From: CAYJFK01 sp964369475
Lineage (GTDB): Bacteria; Bacillota; Clostridia; Oscillospirales; Feifaniaceae
Assembly (NCBI GenBank): GCA_964369475.1
Contig: CAYJFK010000018.1
Location: 1-40,581, forward strand
Direction of reading: 5' to 3'
Length of the DNA: 40,581 nt
Below are positions 32,601-40,581 of the stretch, one piece after another. Both the position numbers and the translations under genes were made by a program. The notes beneath the pieces were generated by a model. The model saw only the letters and a list, made by a program, of their open reading frames with translations, searched no databases and was not told the DNA's origin. Position 1 is the first letter of the stretch; each line of letters begins with the position of its first letter.

Positions 32601-34193
32601 CAGGTTTCGCTAAACTTTGCAAATATAGGCGAAGCACCTGTGCCGTCACTTGTTAAAACCTTCCCCGAAGCAAACAAGGTCCGTGTATACTTAATCGGCA
32701 ACGCAGCAGATGCCTTCGATGATCTTGTAATGTCTGATACTGTAAAAACAGGCACGGAAACAAGCGGCGAGTATAACGGTTACGACTATGTCGATTTCAC
32801 GGCAAACACGCAGGAACAAATTCCATATTCGTACACATATAGAGGCGCTACGATAAACGGTATACTCTATGTCACGATAACCGAGATAGACACAGTAAAA
32901 CCGACTCTCGTGGCAACGACATGGTCTGCTAACAAAAATTTTGTAGCTACAAACAAAGTAGTCACCGCAACTTTGGATTTCTCAAAAGAGATAGTCGAAG
33001 CAGGCACTGTTGGAAATGCACCCGTTGGCCTTGAGTACATGATTTCCGGAAAGAGGGTCACCTTGCGATACAGCGAGAACGCTCCGAAGATAAAACTTGT
33101 TTATCAGTCTGCAAACGGCCTTGGCGGCACGGTGGAGATCGACGCGGTCAATAATATCGACATGACGGCACCGACCATAGAGCACAGCATAGCTGTAAGT
33201 GCAGATAAACGCAGTGCGACAATCACGCTTACGGCAAAGGAAGAAGTCGTTATTAGCGAGCTCGGTCAAAGGGGAACTTCCTTTGAAGTTGAAGTTACCG
33301 AAAACGGCACATACAGCTACAACTTTACCGACATAGCAGGCAACAAGGGCACTACACACAGCGTTACCGTAAACGAGATCGAAGACATACCGCTATCTCT
33401 TTCCTTTGCCACCGACTCGGCAGGAACAAATGCGACGACAGATCCTAACACGCTTGCGCTGAACGTTGGCGCCACTATCTACATAATGGCAAATCGTGCA
33501 AGCGACATTTCGCTTAACGATATATCAAAGGCTTACAGCAGCGGTTGGCTCGGCTTTGTCATAACCGAAGCACCCTCCTACGTTATCTTTGCTAAAGATG
33601 CCTATGGGCACACAGAGGTGGCTGTGCTCCAAAATATCAAAACGCTCGATGTGACAGCCCCTGTGCTTGCACTTGATAAAGAGGTTTTAAGCGCATCAAT
33701 GGAGAGCAGTGAGGCAGAACTACGCACCCTCTTGATAGGCAACGCACACACAAGAGACGACAAAGACAGCTCGCCAACAATCGATGTGATCTTTACAAAG
33801 CCAACGGTGGCGAGCACGGTAGAGGTCGTATACACATCAACAGACGATGCAGGCAATGTCAGCGAAAAGACAGGTTATCTTAAATTATACGACGGCACAC
33901 AGCCTGTTATCTCGCTAAACGGCGAGGAGATCTACGAGGACTACACATACACGATAGACAAAGACGAGCTACTTCGACTAACGGTCGACCTTGGCGGCGA
34001 GCCTTACTCGGTTATGTACGAGGCAGGACTAAAGACCGTCGCACAAGTTAAGATAGGCTCTACCGATGTCGTGCATAATGTAGGCCACAGTAACCCGATA
34101 ACCCTTGACATTACAGACAAATCAGGTTTCTACACAGTTGTTATTACAGCTCAAAATCGTATGACATACAGATTTATCGTTTATGTGAGATAG
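26607..34193 (+). CDS. Giant secreted protein built of many Ig-like domains
   Basis: 2528 residues. The N-terminal signal peptide has KKKQR, a hydrophobic core and a likely cut after AFA (residue 27). After a unique N-terminal region (to about 250) the protein is an array of bacterial Ig-like domains. Their borders are marked by a recurring D-x(2-4)-P motif, for example DNTPP (about 257), DTVKP (578), DTSAP (731), DNHTP (1121), DNIKP (1729), DATAP (1837), DTVKP (2092), DMTAP (2182) and DVTAP (2344), usually ending in D-x-x-GN such as DIAGNKG and DDAGNVS. Such arrays are typical of adhesins. I see no SLH, LPXTG, choline-binding or transmembrane anchor at the C terminus (ends RFIVYVR), so it is released or held by a partner, perhaps the SLH protein encoded 12 bp downstream. 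Residues about 875-1730 are encoded in noticeably AT-richer DNA. Confidence 0.9.
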   Translation: MKKKQRVLARILATVMSLSFIPFSAFAEVVEDPVLPLQDTRSGDYSLVHYKHLYNEDNDRYLPDYTYRTAPVYNREIFNIINQSRNGLAANNPLGSISATTYVHQRYWSGPYGQNADPSIGGLYIPGGVYFFSDAEENGDMHNMMQKFESFNGRSITHSLIPGYSYSSKNGGSWFVNFEMRPEDDRTDFFGRLNPEHLYMFIGAELKGGAKITVGDETFIGTGDHIFSTKYDITDEITFSGSSSSAVVSEPWFMLIDNTPPSIIDVNYSRYSAFGEEFSITFDENIRLANFDLEAGIGDARGSVTFTYADKNSGTEIGTVTGTINRLWGDDMYFSVPGFKDSIAGKEIIITKIEDWDFPMFYGDDALDFNLYGMVREPEVTTGYHTYFETGNKTWPWMNLENYANSAYSDLAGNPINVEGTSLTSYGLEFDELAPSLESVSIIHDKVSVDSSIPKDEWPDDINRENLFLGNGESFAMKLQFSEQVSSINEDNVQIELNILDDSDQPVIARPENVDHYGDYAIVSGFSLENSSLPVGTDEPIHIAKITYNVSDLASNSTGNIVLTGDDVPKPREQLYIDTVKPEVNIAYIADATEGEGFTASIDFTDPAAVGQSVANVSGILGKDGLVWLSTRFSAESLLSYSYAVTDSLAWPSESEFTGSSELGDPGTLSSSPYSIPIKVTGDTKYLHVKFDVVEDAVMIEPRVSGSVTDWAGNKSDPSLSSAIMSDVIIDTSAPIITETSARYEYNYSGSEATITYRFAADHKFNYSGAGEITVTGEWSDGSGSSIPTMVGSQYEFEKTTTATDDHSITVTAVDSHGNESTLVSSIIPVNLEKPSADYEVISGTNEPVLDPVIKVTAPVASQTGDTAYTRVRIGFDGKSYMTVLQTGDSIENIFDIDERQWYHVGNEIFYYDGGHTFTAATKLPIGTPESPSNLANLVTNYNGIIEVEVDHAFADLTPVLGASVDPMTGNLVHTSYQRDNEIFIKKLSNANDVHGIDFDSRPRDSNSEELENASYFTTFFGGKSLVGSYAEFSIVNEIDGDWSIEGIDFENSFVEILDLHNVDQDGAPTLVETRPLLESATQKLVFSHETDGVASYTFRVTIANMGGGTSTIDAPYLIIVDNHTPKFAGDWEVEFNFNNLLFGNVGNSNNYIRTPEQINTNDNVPFAPMIVNIAKSNPYPSFVSQNDEHAEYKSTANRLTIELFVDSNYTVSGFEGETEELVGVVETSRMWNVEQPGAIPDYDSSSGHPENGLSERFGYSENDVVDTVAELEDKSEGAMIVNNHVNTMNYQFKFENGNESPVYEIVIDTRDVQEPQVSFNIDPTISNRLNPSNDVQLLYSADLYVDSIFTPMGNANLYAVTTSDVGTWKINGDEKDRFVQSSIGIKYGDTVDARDVVTLNKELYVEDDIKNIANGDSLEYVNFAFVATDEVGNSTVIIPQFRDPESAEPFPVKYAFDDVLDEDVALNYGSSTVSNSLKYEAYTLHMPIAMNLDKTTITVTVDGTEYTYPAVNPPIPNEAGFIGVKNTYNTDDTEWRWSALFALPLSDDPDFEKKEISATVNVVGENEQSIKVPVEFDSKYALVSTDDISIFASSGLLRSNLVGSLDGVTYEEDLILPIYKAGNYAIPFYDYFGNQHTANITVDSNTLGFTSNIGSGINVSFSTTDPTSDPVVVDISSVSGEAVNIEENSNASFTNNGTPAVVATVAKNAELIVRYTETNGDAKYVKVVVDNIKPEYNPTIVWDYDDSDISTVDHEGNPVDPFIYGTVTATVVDEAWGPVDFFTGSAAEHTFYPNGGTSHTFEVKYLGNPDPVEVTATISGFELKERPTLTLPTEEEYVDATAPSLQLLPYVSTNGSLFTVKPVTLKLEQGPVQVSIDTWSEVDNDNDGEIDDVVKSTTVKMVEVNSPLTEHTGYTDYTSGDDFVNAIGWGTNIRIQVETTDEDDVDLVLKEGSPITAPSYGDANDTIAGVVLSGRTLDISQNAQFTLYAIDKSGNTEQVSLNFANIGEAPVPSLVKTFPEANKVRVYLIGNAADAFDDLVMSDTVKTGTETSGEYNGYDYVDFTANTQEQIPYSYTYRGATINGILYVTITEIDTVKPTLVATTWSANKNFVATNKVVTATLDFSKEIVEAGTVGNAPVGLEYMISGKRVTLRYSENAPKIKLVYQSANGLGGTVEIDAVNNIDMTAPTIEHSIAVSADKRSATITLTAKEEVVISELGQRGTSFEVEVTENGTYSYNFTDIAGNKGTTHSVTVNEIEDIPLSLSFATDSAGTNATTDPNTLALNVGATIYIMANRASDISLNDISKAYSSGWLGFVITEAPSYVIFAKDAYGHTEVAVLQNIKTLDVTAPVLALDKEVLSASMESSEAELRTLLIGNAHTRDDKDSSPTIDVIFTKPTVASTVEVVYTSTDDAGNVSEKTGYLKLYDGTQPVISLNGEEIYEDYTYTIDKDELLRLTVDLGGEPYSVMYEAGLKTVAQVKIGSTDVVHNVGHSNPITLDITDKSGFYTVVITAQNRMTYRFIVYVR

Positions 34194-34205
34194 TGGAGGG
34201 AAAAA

Positions 34206-37200
34206 ATGAAAAGAACACTTAAAAGAATATGCGCACTCCTTATCGCAACGGTCATTTCGGTGGGATTTATTCCCACCGGAGCCCTTGCGGCGGAGGTTTT
34301 GGACAAGGGCGATTATTTCGAACTTACCGACGGTTATCTGTCGGTTAAGGTATCAAAGGACAACGGCGGATTTCTTGTCGACACGTTAGAGGGCGATATA
34401 AAGGACAAGTCGGACGACAACAAGCATCTTTTATACCCCGACGAGCATTTCGACACTTCCTTTACCTCCTTTCGTGTAACGAGAGGAGGCGAGGTCAAGG
34501 ACTATGTTTTTGGCAGAGACTACGGCTTTTTAAGCCTTGACAGCAGTGATGTTACCGTAACTCAGCTTAGCACAAGCAGTGTTGCCGCAACTTGGACGGT
34601 AGAAGGCATTACATTTAAGCAGATTTTAACTCTGCTCGACCCGACGGCCACACAGCACGGCATGGTCAAGATTGACTATGAAGTGACAACTGCGGCAGGT
34701 AGCGAGGTCGACAATGTAGAAGTTCGTGTGCTAATGGACACGGCACTCGGCAAGACAGACAGCGCCATATATCAGCTTTCGCAAGCAGACGGTAATTACA
34801 TAACGATAGAACAAGAGAGCATTGTTGCAGGGACTGACTACAACAATACATTCTTTGCGCACGACAATGCTACAAATCCCACAGTTACCGCCTATCTGCT
34901 AAATGCCACTGTAAACGGTGTTATTCAGCAGCCTGACGAGGTGGCATTCGGTCACTGGAACAACCTTGCCTCGACAGCTTTCGATTTTGTTCCAAACACA
35001 GGCCTTACATTTACAAATGCATTTAACCTCGACTATATGACGGCCGACAGCGCCTTTGCGCTCTACTACGATTTGGGCGGTGTAAACTCGACCGAGACTA
35101 CATATATGTCGACATACTACGGCGTATACTCAAACATCACCTCGTCAGACGAGGATAAGGTATCTATAAATGTCGTCTCCGCACCGACCGAGCTTGGGCT
35201 AACGCCTGACGGAGATGACTACGATGACGGCGGAGATTTTTCCGTTACTCTTATGGTCAAAAACATAAGCGAAGAAACAATTGCCAACTTAGCCGTTGCT
35301 GTTTATCCCGAGACGGGGATAAACTCTTACGACCAAAGCGACAATTTAGTTCAACCTGCTTTCTCTAAACCGTATTACACCCAAATTATCGATTTAGAAG
35401 CAGATGAAGAAAGGGAAATCACCCTCAACTTTACAGCAGAGCCCATGCTCCAAAGCCAGTATCGCAAGCTCGAGTTTGCGGCGTACGAAACAATTACGCC
35501 GGAAGACGGACTTTTAATTGAGGACGAGCGTGGCGATCGTGAAATTTACATCTACTGCCCGGGAAGTGCAGGCAGTGATGTTGTAACATTCTTTAGCACA
35601 ACCCCCGAGACGATTTTCTACGAGGGCACGAGAAACCTATATCTATCGGGACTGAATTTTGCGCAACTTCGTGATCCAACTGCATACAGCGTACGTCTTC
35701 GCCCTGTTGGCGGTGGTTCCGAGCGTGTTGTAAGTAACGCAAACTTTAGTGTAGACAGAGCGGAAAACACAGCTATAATTGTGCTTGAAGACAGAATGAC
35801 CCCCGGTGTTTGGCAGGTCGTTATCGACTGGAACGATCCGTCTAAAGTAGATGTCACGAGCGAGTCGCTTCAGTTTACCGTTAGCAATAATCCGGGCGTT
35901 CAAGAGCTCGACTACGGAATTGCAACGGTCGAAAAGGTCGACGGCTTTGACGAGGACAACCCCGAGTATGAGGTCGGGCTATACACAGACGAGGCCGATT
36001 ACAAGGCAAAAACAGGCACAGACATAGACAGAAACAATAAAGTTTACCTCGAGCTGCGTGGCGACTTCTCGCCGAGGTACGACGAGGATACGGGTGAACT
36101 ACTTGGAGCAACGGCGGTATCGATAGAAAGCCCGAACGGCACGCCGAGCAGTACAATAAACATAAGTAACGCTCTTGACGTTGAAAATGGCGAAGTTGTA
36201 ATCTCTATTGAAAATGGGGACGACGGCAAGATAATAAACATCGACATAGATGCCGAAGTATACACAACAGGCTCGAGAACCCCTGTTTGGGACGGTGTTT
36301 GCGCCATAACGAGCTTTGAGGACGGCTCGCTCTCGACCCTTATTCAATATGACTCAAAGGGTCTTGCCGCAACAAATGTCGACAACAGCATTGCAAACAC
36401 AACAAGTGTCGGCCTACTTTGGCCGGGAGCGGCGAGCAAGGCGCAGACCATAGCAGGTATGTTTTTGGAACTGCGCTACTGCCAGTTTGGCATGATGGCA
36501 ACAGAGACAGGCACGCCGAACGATAACACAGAAAAGCGCCGCATTATCACCTTTGGTGCGGCACTGTCTCCCGATTTCCTAATACCATCTAACATAGGCT
36601 CTGAGTACATTAAGGAAGAAAATTCGCAAATGGAAATGGCGCAACTCGGCATGGTCTCGAGAGACTATGGCGCAGACGAGTTAAGAGATACAAACAGAAA
36701 ACTCGGAAGCGCTCAGGTAGCGTGGCAAAATGCAAAGTCGGGCAGCCTTAGCCTTTATGTGCAAGACGTAATATTCGGCAGTGGCGGCTTTATCGGATTT
36801 AACGGCTCTATCGAAGTAGGTATACCTCCATACATAGACGGTATGCCCTCGATCGAAGGCACTCTTAGCATGAGAATAATGGACGAGGACTGGGCATTTG
36901 GCATTGCAGGCGAAGCGGACTTCTCGGTTCTCTCTATGGAAGCAGAGTTTGCCCTACGCAGTTATAACGGAATCCCCGTCCCCGACACGCTATACTTCTA
37001 TATGGGCGGATTTTCCCCCGGTGTTCCGATAGATCCGTTTGGTGTTCTTTGGCTGATGGGTGCAGGCGGCGGAGTTGACAAGATTTACGACACGATATTT
37101 GTCCCGTCGGTACTCCCCCCAATTACGGTCATGCTAAGCGGCGAGATGGGACTTTTCAGCACGCTGTCAGCGAGAGCGAATTTAGGCCTCTCCCCTCGTG

Positions 37201-40200
37201 GTGTAAGCGCATCGCTAAGCAATATCACGGTTGCACAAGTGCAAATTATCGACAGCATAGGGGTAAACTTGAGTTGGTACCCAAGAGCACGCTTTGCGGC
37301 AACACTATCGGTAAGCATCCTCGACTTGATTAACGGCGATGGCTCTTGGCTTATCGAGGAAAACCCCGAGACCCCCGGCAATTCCTTCTTTGAGGCATTT
37401 ATCCGTGCAAGCATTAATATACCCAGTAACTGGCCGTTTGTCGGCGGATCAAACATTGCAAGTGCCGACCTTGGGTTTAACTTCGATAAGGTCTGGGGCG
37501 CTGTGCAGATTATTCGCTTCTCGGCAGGCGTAACATACTACTGGGGCGGCGACGTTGAGTTTGGCACAGGAATATACGACACCCCCGAACCGACGGTCGA
37601 GCTGTTAGCCTCGGGTCAGCCTGTCGCTGTCGGCTACGACACGGAGTCAGGACGTGTGTTATACGCTCAAATTAGAAATATGAGTGCAGCCCCCATGAGT
37701 GGTGCTCTCACATCAAATGGCACAAAGACAGAGCACACACTCACGCTTGGCGATTACGGTGATCAAGATGCCGTGTTAAACTTCGTCCTCCCTGCCACAA
37801 GCGAGAGCGATGCAAGATCAAAAGCAGAGCGCATGACGATAAGCGGCGCTCCGAATGCTCACTCCTTCAAGTGGCTGCATGATAACTCGGTAGCAGCGAG
37901 TGAAGCAAATGCAATGTACAATTATAACGACGAGACAAAGACGGTTAGTGTTACAATGAGCTTTATCGAAAGCGAATTTAACAACACATACACCATTACG
38001 ACACCTGTCGCTGTTACATCGTCTGATGTAGTGGGCTTTACAAAGCTTCCCACCCTAACAGGCGTAACGAAGGATAATGACAAAGCAACAATTACAGGCG
38101 ATCTCGGCGAGTTTGACGAGATAATCGTAGTGGCGCAAAACGCAGATGATGACAGCGCCGCTCCCTATCCACTTTACAAGAGTGACGCAAAACTTGCGGA
38201 TGGCACAACATCGGTAGAGGTCGACCTTGAGTACCCGACAAATATGCCGAGTGGCAACTATGTGCTAAGGGCATACGCAACCTCTGCGGAATCTGCACCG
38301 AGAGCTCAGTCGAGCACCTTTAGCTACACTAACCCAAATCAGCCAAAAGTGCCGACGGCAGTTGAAGTAACGCTTGGCGGCGATTACAGCATTGATGTAA
38401 GTGTTACAAATGCCGCAGGCGAGGACTACGACGGCTACCGTGCGACAATACTTGACAGCACGGGAGAGCCCACAATCTTTTCCGACCTTGATATACCAAA
38501 AGACGAGGACGGCACACTTGCAAGCACCTTTGCGGTGGGCGGCAGATACACGACTACCCAGTATGTAAAAGATAAGGTGACAGTGCCGCAGGACACAGAA
38601 GGCGCTGTGGCGACAGAAATCTCCTACGGCCTTGAAGCAGGCAAGTCCTATACGGTCGTTGTATCTGGCTACAAAAACGTAGACTCCGGAGTAGACATAG
38701 ACGGCGACGGCACAAACGACATAACTGCTGTGCTGTCGGCAGGTCTTGAAAGTGCTCCCCTATCCATGGTAGCGCCAACTCCCGTAAGCATAACGGTATC
38801 GGCGCAGGGCGCTGTGTCGCAACCTATAAGCAGTGTTGCAATGCTCGAAGCATCGGGCATTAAGGTAGTAGATGTTGTCGACAGTGGAGCTGTAACGCTA
38901 AATATATCGGGTGTTACAAGCGGTACATACAAAGTAGATAACAACGACCCCGAGGCATTTTCGACAAGCACTGTACGTATAACCGACCTAAGCGATGGCA
39001 TTCACACAATTGCGGTCAGGGGTGAAAATGCCACTAAAGATGCAGGCGAGGCTCTATACCTCTTGGCGGTCGACACAGTTGCTCCAAAGCTAATGCTTTC
39101 AAGCGGTGCAAGCGGCTACTTTGACGGCACTTCGACAACAATAAGCGGCATGAGCGAGCCAAACGCAAAGGTCTACATGCAAGTAGATGGCGGAGCGCTT
39201 AAAACTGTAACCCCCGATGAGAACGGCGACTTTAGCGAAACGCTGACGCTTGATGACGGCTTAGCCTATCAAAACATTAATGTTTGGGCGGAAGATGTAG
39301 TCGGCAACAGAACAAAAATGTCTACAATATTCCTTGTAAACTCCCTCCTTGCGTCCGAGGGCGCATCTGCTGTGCTGTATCTTGGTAACGAGGACATAAC
39401 AAACAAGGTTCTCGACCCCAACGACAACGGTCAGCTAAAGCTCGGTCTAAAGGTGGGAAGCGAAGTTGTCATTATCAACGACTCGAACAGCGCAGGTAGC
39501 AGAGTTGTATTCTCCTTGCAAGGAGAATCGAGCTCATCAACGCTAACAGAGAGCGGTATGCTCGACATAACAGCAGGCGGATTTGGCACAATAAACGCAA
39601 CGCTCGACAGACTTAACGCCTCTGCAACATTTGGTGAAGTGCCCGATTGGAACACAGATCCAAGTGACCCCGAACTGCCGTCAGGCCATATCGACCGTGA
39701 GGATGGCGAGCATCACTATAACATAACTATCAAGACAGAAGGCAGAGGAGATGTAACGCCTAACGGTGACATAAACAACGTCGAGAGCGTTAAGGCGCTT
39801 GCAGACAGCACATTCACCTTTACCCCTAAATACGGCAACGACGTGCTCGATGTAATTGTAGATGGAGTATCGGTGGGCGCTGTAACTTCCTACACCTTTG
39901 AAGATGTCTATAAAGATCACACTCTTGAAGTTATATTCTCGAACAACATAGTAAGCCCGTTTGGCGATGTAACGGCCAACGCTTGGTTCTTTAGCGATGT
40001 TATGTTTGTTCTTGACGAAGGCCTAATGCTCGGCATAACCGAAACGGATTTTGCGCCCGACCTATTTGCAACAAGGGCAATGATTTGGACGGTACTTGCA
40101 AGAGTAGATGGCGCAGATCTTGCAACGACAGATCCATGGTACGAAGCAGGACAGCTCTGGGCAGTTGGTGCAGGCATTTCGGACGGCACATTACCTGATG

Positions 40201-40460
40201 ATATGATAACAAGAGAACAGCTCGTTACAATGATCTACCGCTACATCGGAAGCCCTGAACCCTTGGTGGGCGAGATAGACTTTAATGACGCAGACAAGAT
40301 TTCTATCTGGGCGGAAGATGCCTTAGCGTGGGCAATCGAGAATGGCATAATAAACGGCAAAGACAACAACATGCTCGACCCCAAAGGCAACGCAACAAGA
40401 GCTGAGATAGCGGCAATCGTTCGCAGACTTGTAGAGTATAAAGAAAGCATGAAAAATTAG
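34206..40460 (+). CDS. SLH-anchored giant surface protein
   Basis: 2084 residues, co-transcribed with the preceding gene (12-bp gap with GGAGGG). The signal peptide ends after GALA (residue 28) and resembles that of its neighbour (ATVxSxxFIP). Recognisable parts: an N-terminal beta domain (about 30-310); a CARDB-like segment (about 320-420); an IPT/TIG-like segment (about 460-560); a stretch of alternating hydrophobic/polar residues rich in glycine and aromatics (about 845-1118); several Ig-like domains including DTVAPKLMLSS (about 1624); an InlB-type beta-grasp-like repeat (about 1838-1912); and three SLH domains (about 1920-1965, 1966-2015, 2020-2084), with the cell-wall-binding motif as ATRAM, ITREQ and ATRAE. 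SLH domains bind pyruvylated secondary cell-wall polymer, so the protein is displayed on the surface. The ligand or cargo is unknown. Confidence 0.9.
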   Translation: MKRTLKRICALLIATVISVGFIPTGALAAEVLDKGDYFELTDGYLSVKVSKDNGGFLVDTLEGDIKDKSDDNKHLLYPDEHFDTSFTSFRVTRGGEVKDYVFGRDYGFLSLDSSDVTVTQLSTSSVAATWTVEGITFKQILTLLDPTATQHGMVKIDYEVTTAAGSEVDNVEVRVLMDTALGKTDSAIYQLSQADGNYITIEQESIVAGTDYNNTFFAHDNATNPTVTAYLLNATVNGVIQQPDEVAFGHWNNLASTAFDFVPNTGLTFTNAFNLDYMTADSAFALYYDLGGVNSTETTYMSTYYGVYSNITSSDEDKVSINVVSAPTELGLTPDGDDYDDGGDFSVTLMVKNISEETIANLAVAVYPETGINSYDQSDNLVQPAFSKPYYTQIIDLEADEEREITLNFTAEPMLQSQYRKLEFAAYETITPEDGLLIEDERGDREIYIYCPGSAGSDVVTFFSTTPETIFYEGTRNLYLSGLNFAQLRDPTAYSVRLRPVGGGSERVVSNANFSVDRAENTAIIVLEDRMTPGVWQVVIDWNDPSKVDVTSESLQFTVSNNPGVQELDYGIATVEKVDGFDEDNPEYEVGLYTDEADYKAKTGTDIDRNNKVYLELRGDFSPRYDEDTGELLGATAVSIESPNGTPSSTINISNALDVENGEVVISIENGDDGKIINIDIDAEVYTTGSRTPVWDGVCAITSFEDGSLSTLIQYDSKGLAATNVDNSIANTTSVGLLWPGAASKAQTIAGMFLELRYCQFGMMATETGTPNDNTEKRRIITFGAALSPDFLIPSNIGSEYIKEENSQMEMAQLGMVSRDYGADELRDTNRKLGSAQVAWQNAKSGSLSLYVQDVIFGSGGFIGFNGSIEVGIPPYIDGMPSIEGTLSMRIMDEDWAFGIAGEADFSVLSMEAEFALRSYNGIPVPDTLYFYMGGFSPGVPIDPFGVLWLMGAGGGVDKIYDTIFVPSVLPPITVMLSGEMGLFSTLSARANLGLSPRGVSASLSNITVAQVQIIDSIGVNLSWYPRARFAATLSVSILDLINGDGSWLIEENPETPGNSFFEAFIRASINIPSNWPFVGGSNIASADLGFNFDKVWGAVQIIRFSAGVTYYWGGDVEFGTGIYDTPEPTVELLASGQPVAVGYDTESGRVLYAQIRNMSAAPMSGALTSNGTKTEHTLTLGDYGDQDAVLNFVLPATSESDARSKAERMTISGAPNAHSFKWLHDNSVAASEANAMYNYNDETKTVSVTMSFIESEFNNTYTITTPVAVTSSDVVGFTKLPTLTGVTKDNDKATITGDLGEFDEIIVVAQNADDDSAAPYPLYKSDAKLADGTTSVEVDLEYPTNMPSGNYVLRAYATSAESAPRAQSSTFSYTNPNQPKVPTAVEVTLGGDYSIDVSVTNAAGEDYDGYRATILDSTGEPTIFSDLDIPKDEDGTLASTFAVGGRYTTTQYVKDKVTVPQDTEGAVATEISYGLEAGKSYTVVVSGYKNVDSGVDIDGDGTNDITAVLSAGLESAPLSMVAPTPVSITVSAQGAVSQPISSVAMLEASGIKVVDVVDSGAVTLNISGVTSGTYKVDNNDPEAFSTSTVRITDLSDGIHTIAVRGENATKDAGEALYLLAVDTVAPKLMLSSGASGYFDGTSTTISGMSEPNAKVYMQVDGGALKTVTPDENGDFSETLTLDDGLAYQNINVWAEDVVGNRTKMSTIFLVNSLLASEGASAVLYLGNEDITNKVLDPNDNGQLKLGLKVGSEVVIINDSNSAGSRVVFSLQGESSSSTLTESGMLDITAGGFGTINATLDRLNASATFGEVPDWNTDPSDPELPSGHIDREDGEHHYNITIKTEGRGDVTPNGDINNVESVKALADSTFTFTPKYGNDVLDVIVDGVSVGAVTSYTFEDVYKDHTLEVIFSNNIVSPFGDVTANAWFFSDVMFVLDEGLMLGITETDFAPDLFATRAMIWTVLARVDGADLATTDPWYEAGQLWAVGAGISDGTLPDDMITREQLVTMIYRYIGSPEPLVGEIDFNDADKISIWAEDALAWAIENGIINGKDNNMLDPKGNATRAEIAAIVRRLVEYKESMKN

Positions 40461-40470
40461 CACACACTTT

Positions 40471-40500
40471 AAATCCCCTTGCCTAATGGCAAGGGGATTT
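40471..40500 (+). terminator. Terminator of the giant surface-protein operon
   Basis: A perfect 13-bp stem AAATCCCCTTGCC/GGCAAGGGGATTT with a 4-nt loop lies 10 bp after the stop. The T run is short (three T inside the arm). Confidence 0.72.
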
Positions 40501-40570
40501 CAGCTTGGAGAAAAAGTGTTTTCTCCAAGCTGAGAAATCAGCTAAAGCTGATTTTAACGCCCTCGGGGCG
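40501..40570. repeat. Cluster of three further tandem hairpins
   Basis: Directly after the terminator come a perfect 14-bp stem (40501-40514 with 40519-40532, loop AGTG), an 8-bp stem AAATCAGC/GCTGATTT (40535-40542 with 40547-40554) and a 5-bp CGCCC/GGGCG stem (40558-40570). They do not encode a protein. They may be stacked terminators for converging transcripts or the beginning of a palindromic repeat that continues past the window. Confidence 0.65.
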
Positions 40571-40581
40571 GGAATTTAACG

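Noticed and set aside
33900..34193. SLH, LPXTG or transmembrane anchor at the end of the first giant protein
   Set aside because: The last 100 residues show only Ig-like strand patterns and end in RFIVYVR, with no SLH TRAE motif, sorting signal or hydrophobic helix.

Overview
The window reads as a chromosomal segment of a Gram-positive, low-to-moderate GC Firmicute, most likely a member of the Clostridia. The reasons are the EcfA1-EcfA2-EcfT-TruA block, a ClpE-type unfoldase with an N-terminal zinc finger, PcrA, DUF5711 and (probable) DUF4300 proteins, a GGAGG-type ribosome binding site in front of most genes, and an S-layer-homology (SLH) anchored surface protein. I cannot name the genus. 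No phage, plasmid, insertion sequence, CRISPR array or rRNA operon was seen.

Layout. From 1 to 26.2 kb every recognised gene is on the minus strand. In the order of transcription from right to left they are: an N-acyl-D-amino-acid deacylase and a sodium:solute symporter; an ADP-ribosylglycohydrolase; a large lipoprotein of unknown function; a metallophosphoesterase; a tight seven-gene run (pcrA, a SAM methyltransferase, ecfA1, ecfA2, ecfT, truA, DUF5711 protein) in which most neighbours overlap or nearly touch; a CvpA-like membrane protein; a ClpE-like unfoldase, a GIY-YIG protein and a GNAT acetyltransferase; hisD and a DUF4300-like lipoprotein; a ParA-type ATPase translationally coupled to a ComFB-domain protein; tRNA-Gln(CTG) with its own promoter and terminator; and a membrane-bound GGDEF-EAL protein cut by the left window edge. 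From 26.6 kb to the right edge two giant secreted proteins (2528 and 2084 residues) are encoded on the plus strand as one operon from a near-consensus promoter. The second carries three C-terminal SLH domains; the first has a signal peptide but no anchor I can see.

Points that stand out. (1) A roughly 285-bp palindromic element at 2371-2655 is built of two inverted hairpins. Their stems differ in sequence but are each perfectly self-complementary (19 and 18 bp), while the loops keep the same motifs at the same spacing. A single related terminus (21 of 26 matches) lies near 22.0 kb. (2) The orphan ParA/ComFB pair lies just upstream of a GGDEF-EAL gene, which suggests a cyclic-di-GMP link. (3) The first giant gene has an AT-rich internal block (about 29.2-31.8 kb) that looks like a mosaic segment. 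(4) The SLH protein has a roughly 270-residue stretch of alternating beta-strand character that is unusual for a Gram-positive surface protein. The remaining genes are mostly conventional housekeeping functions.
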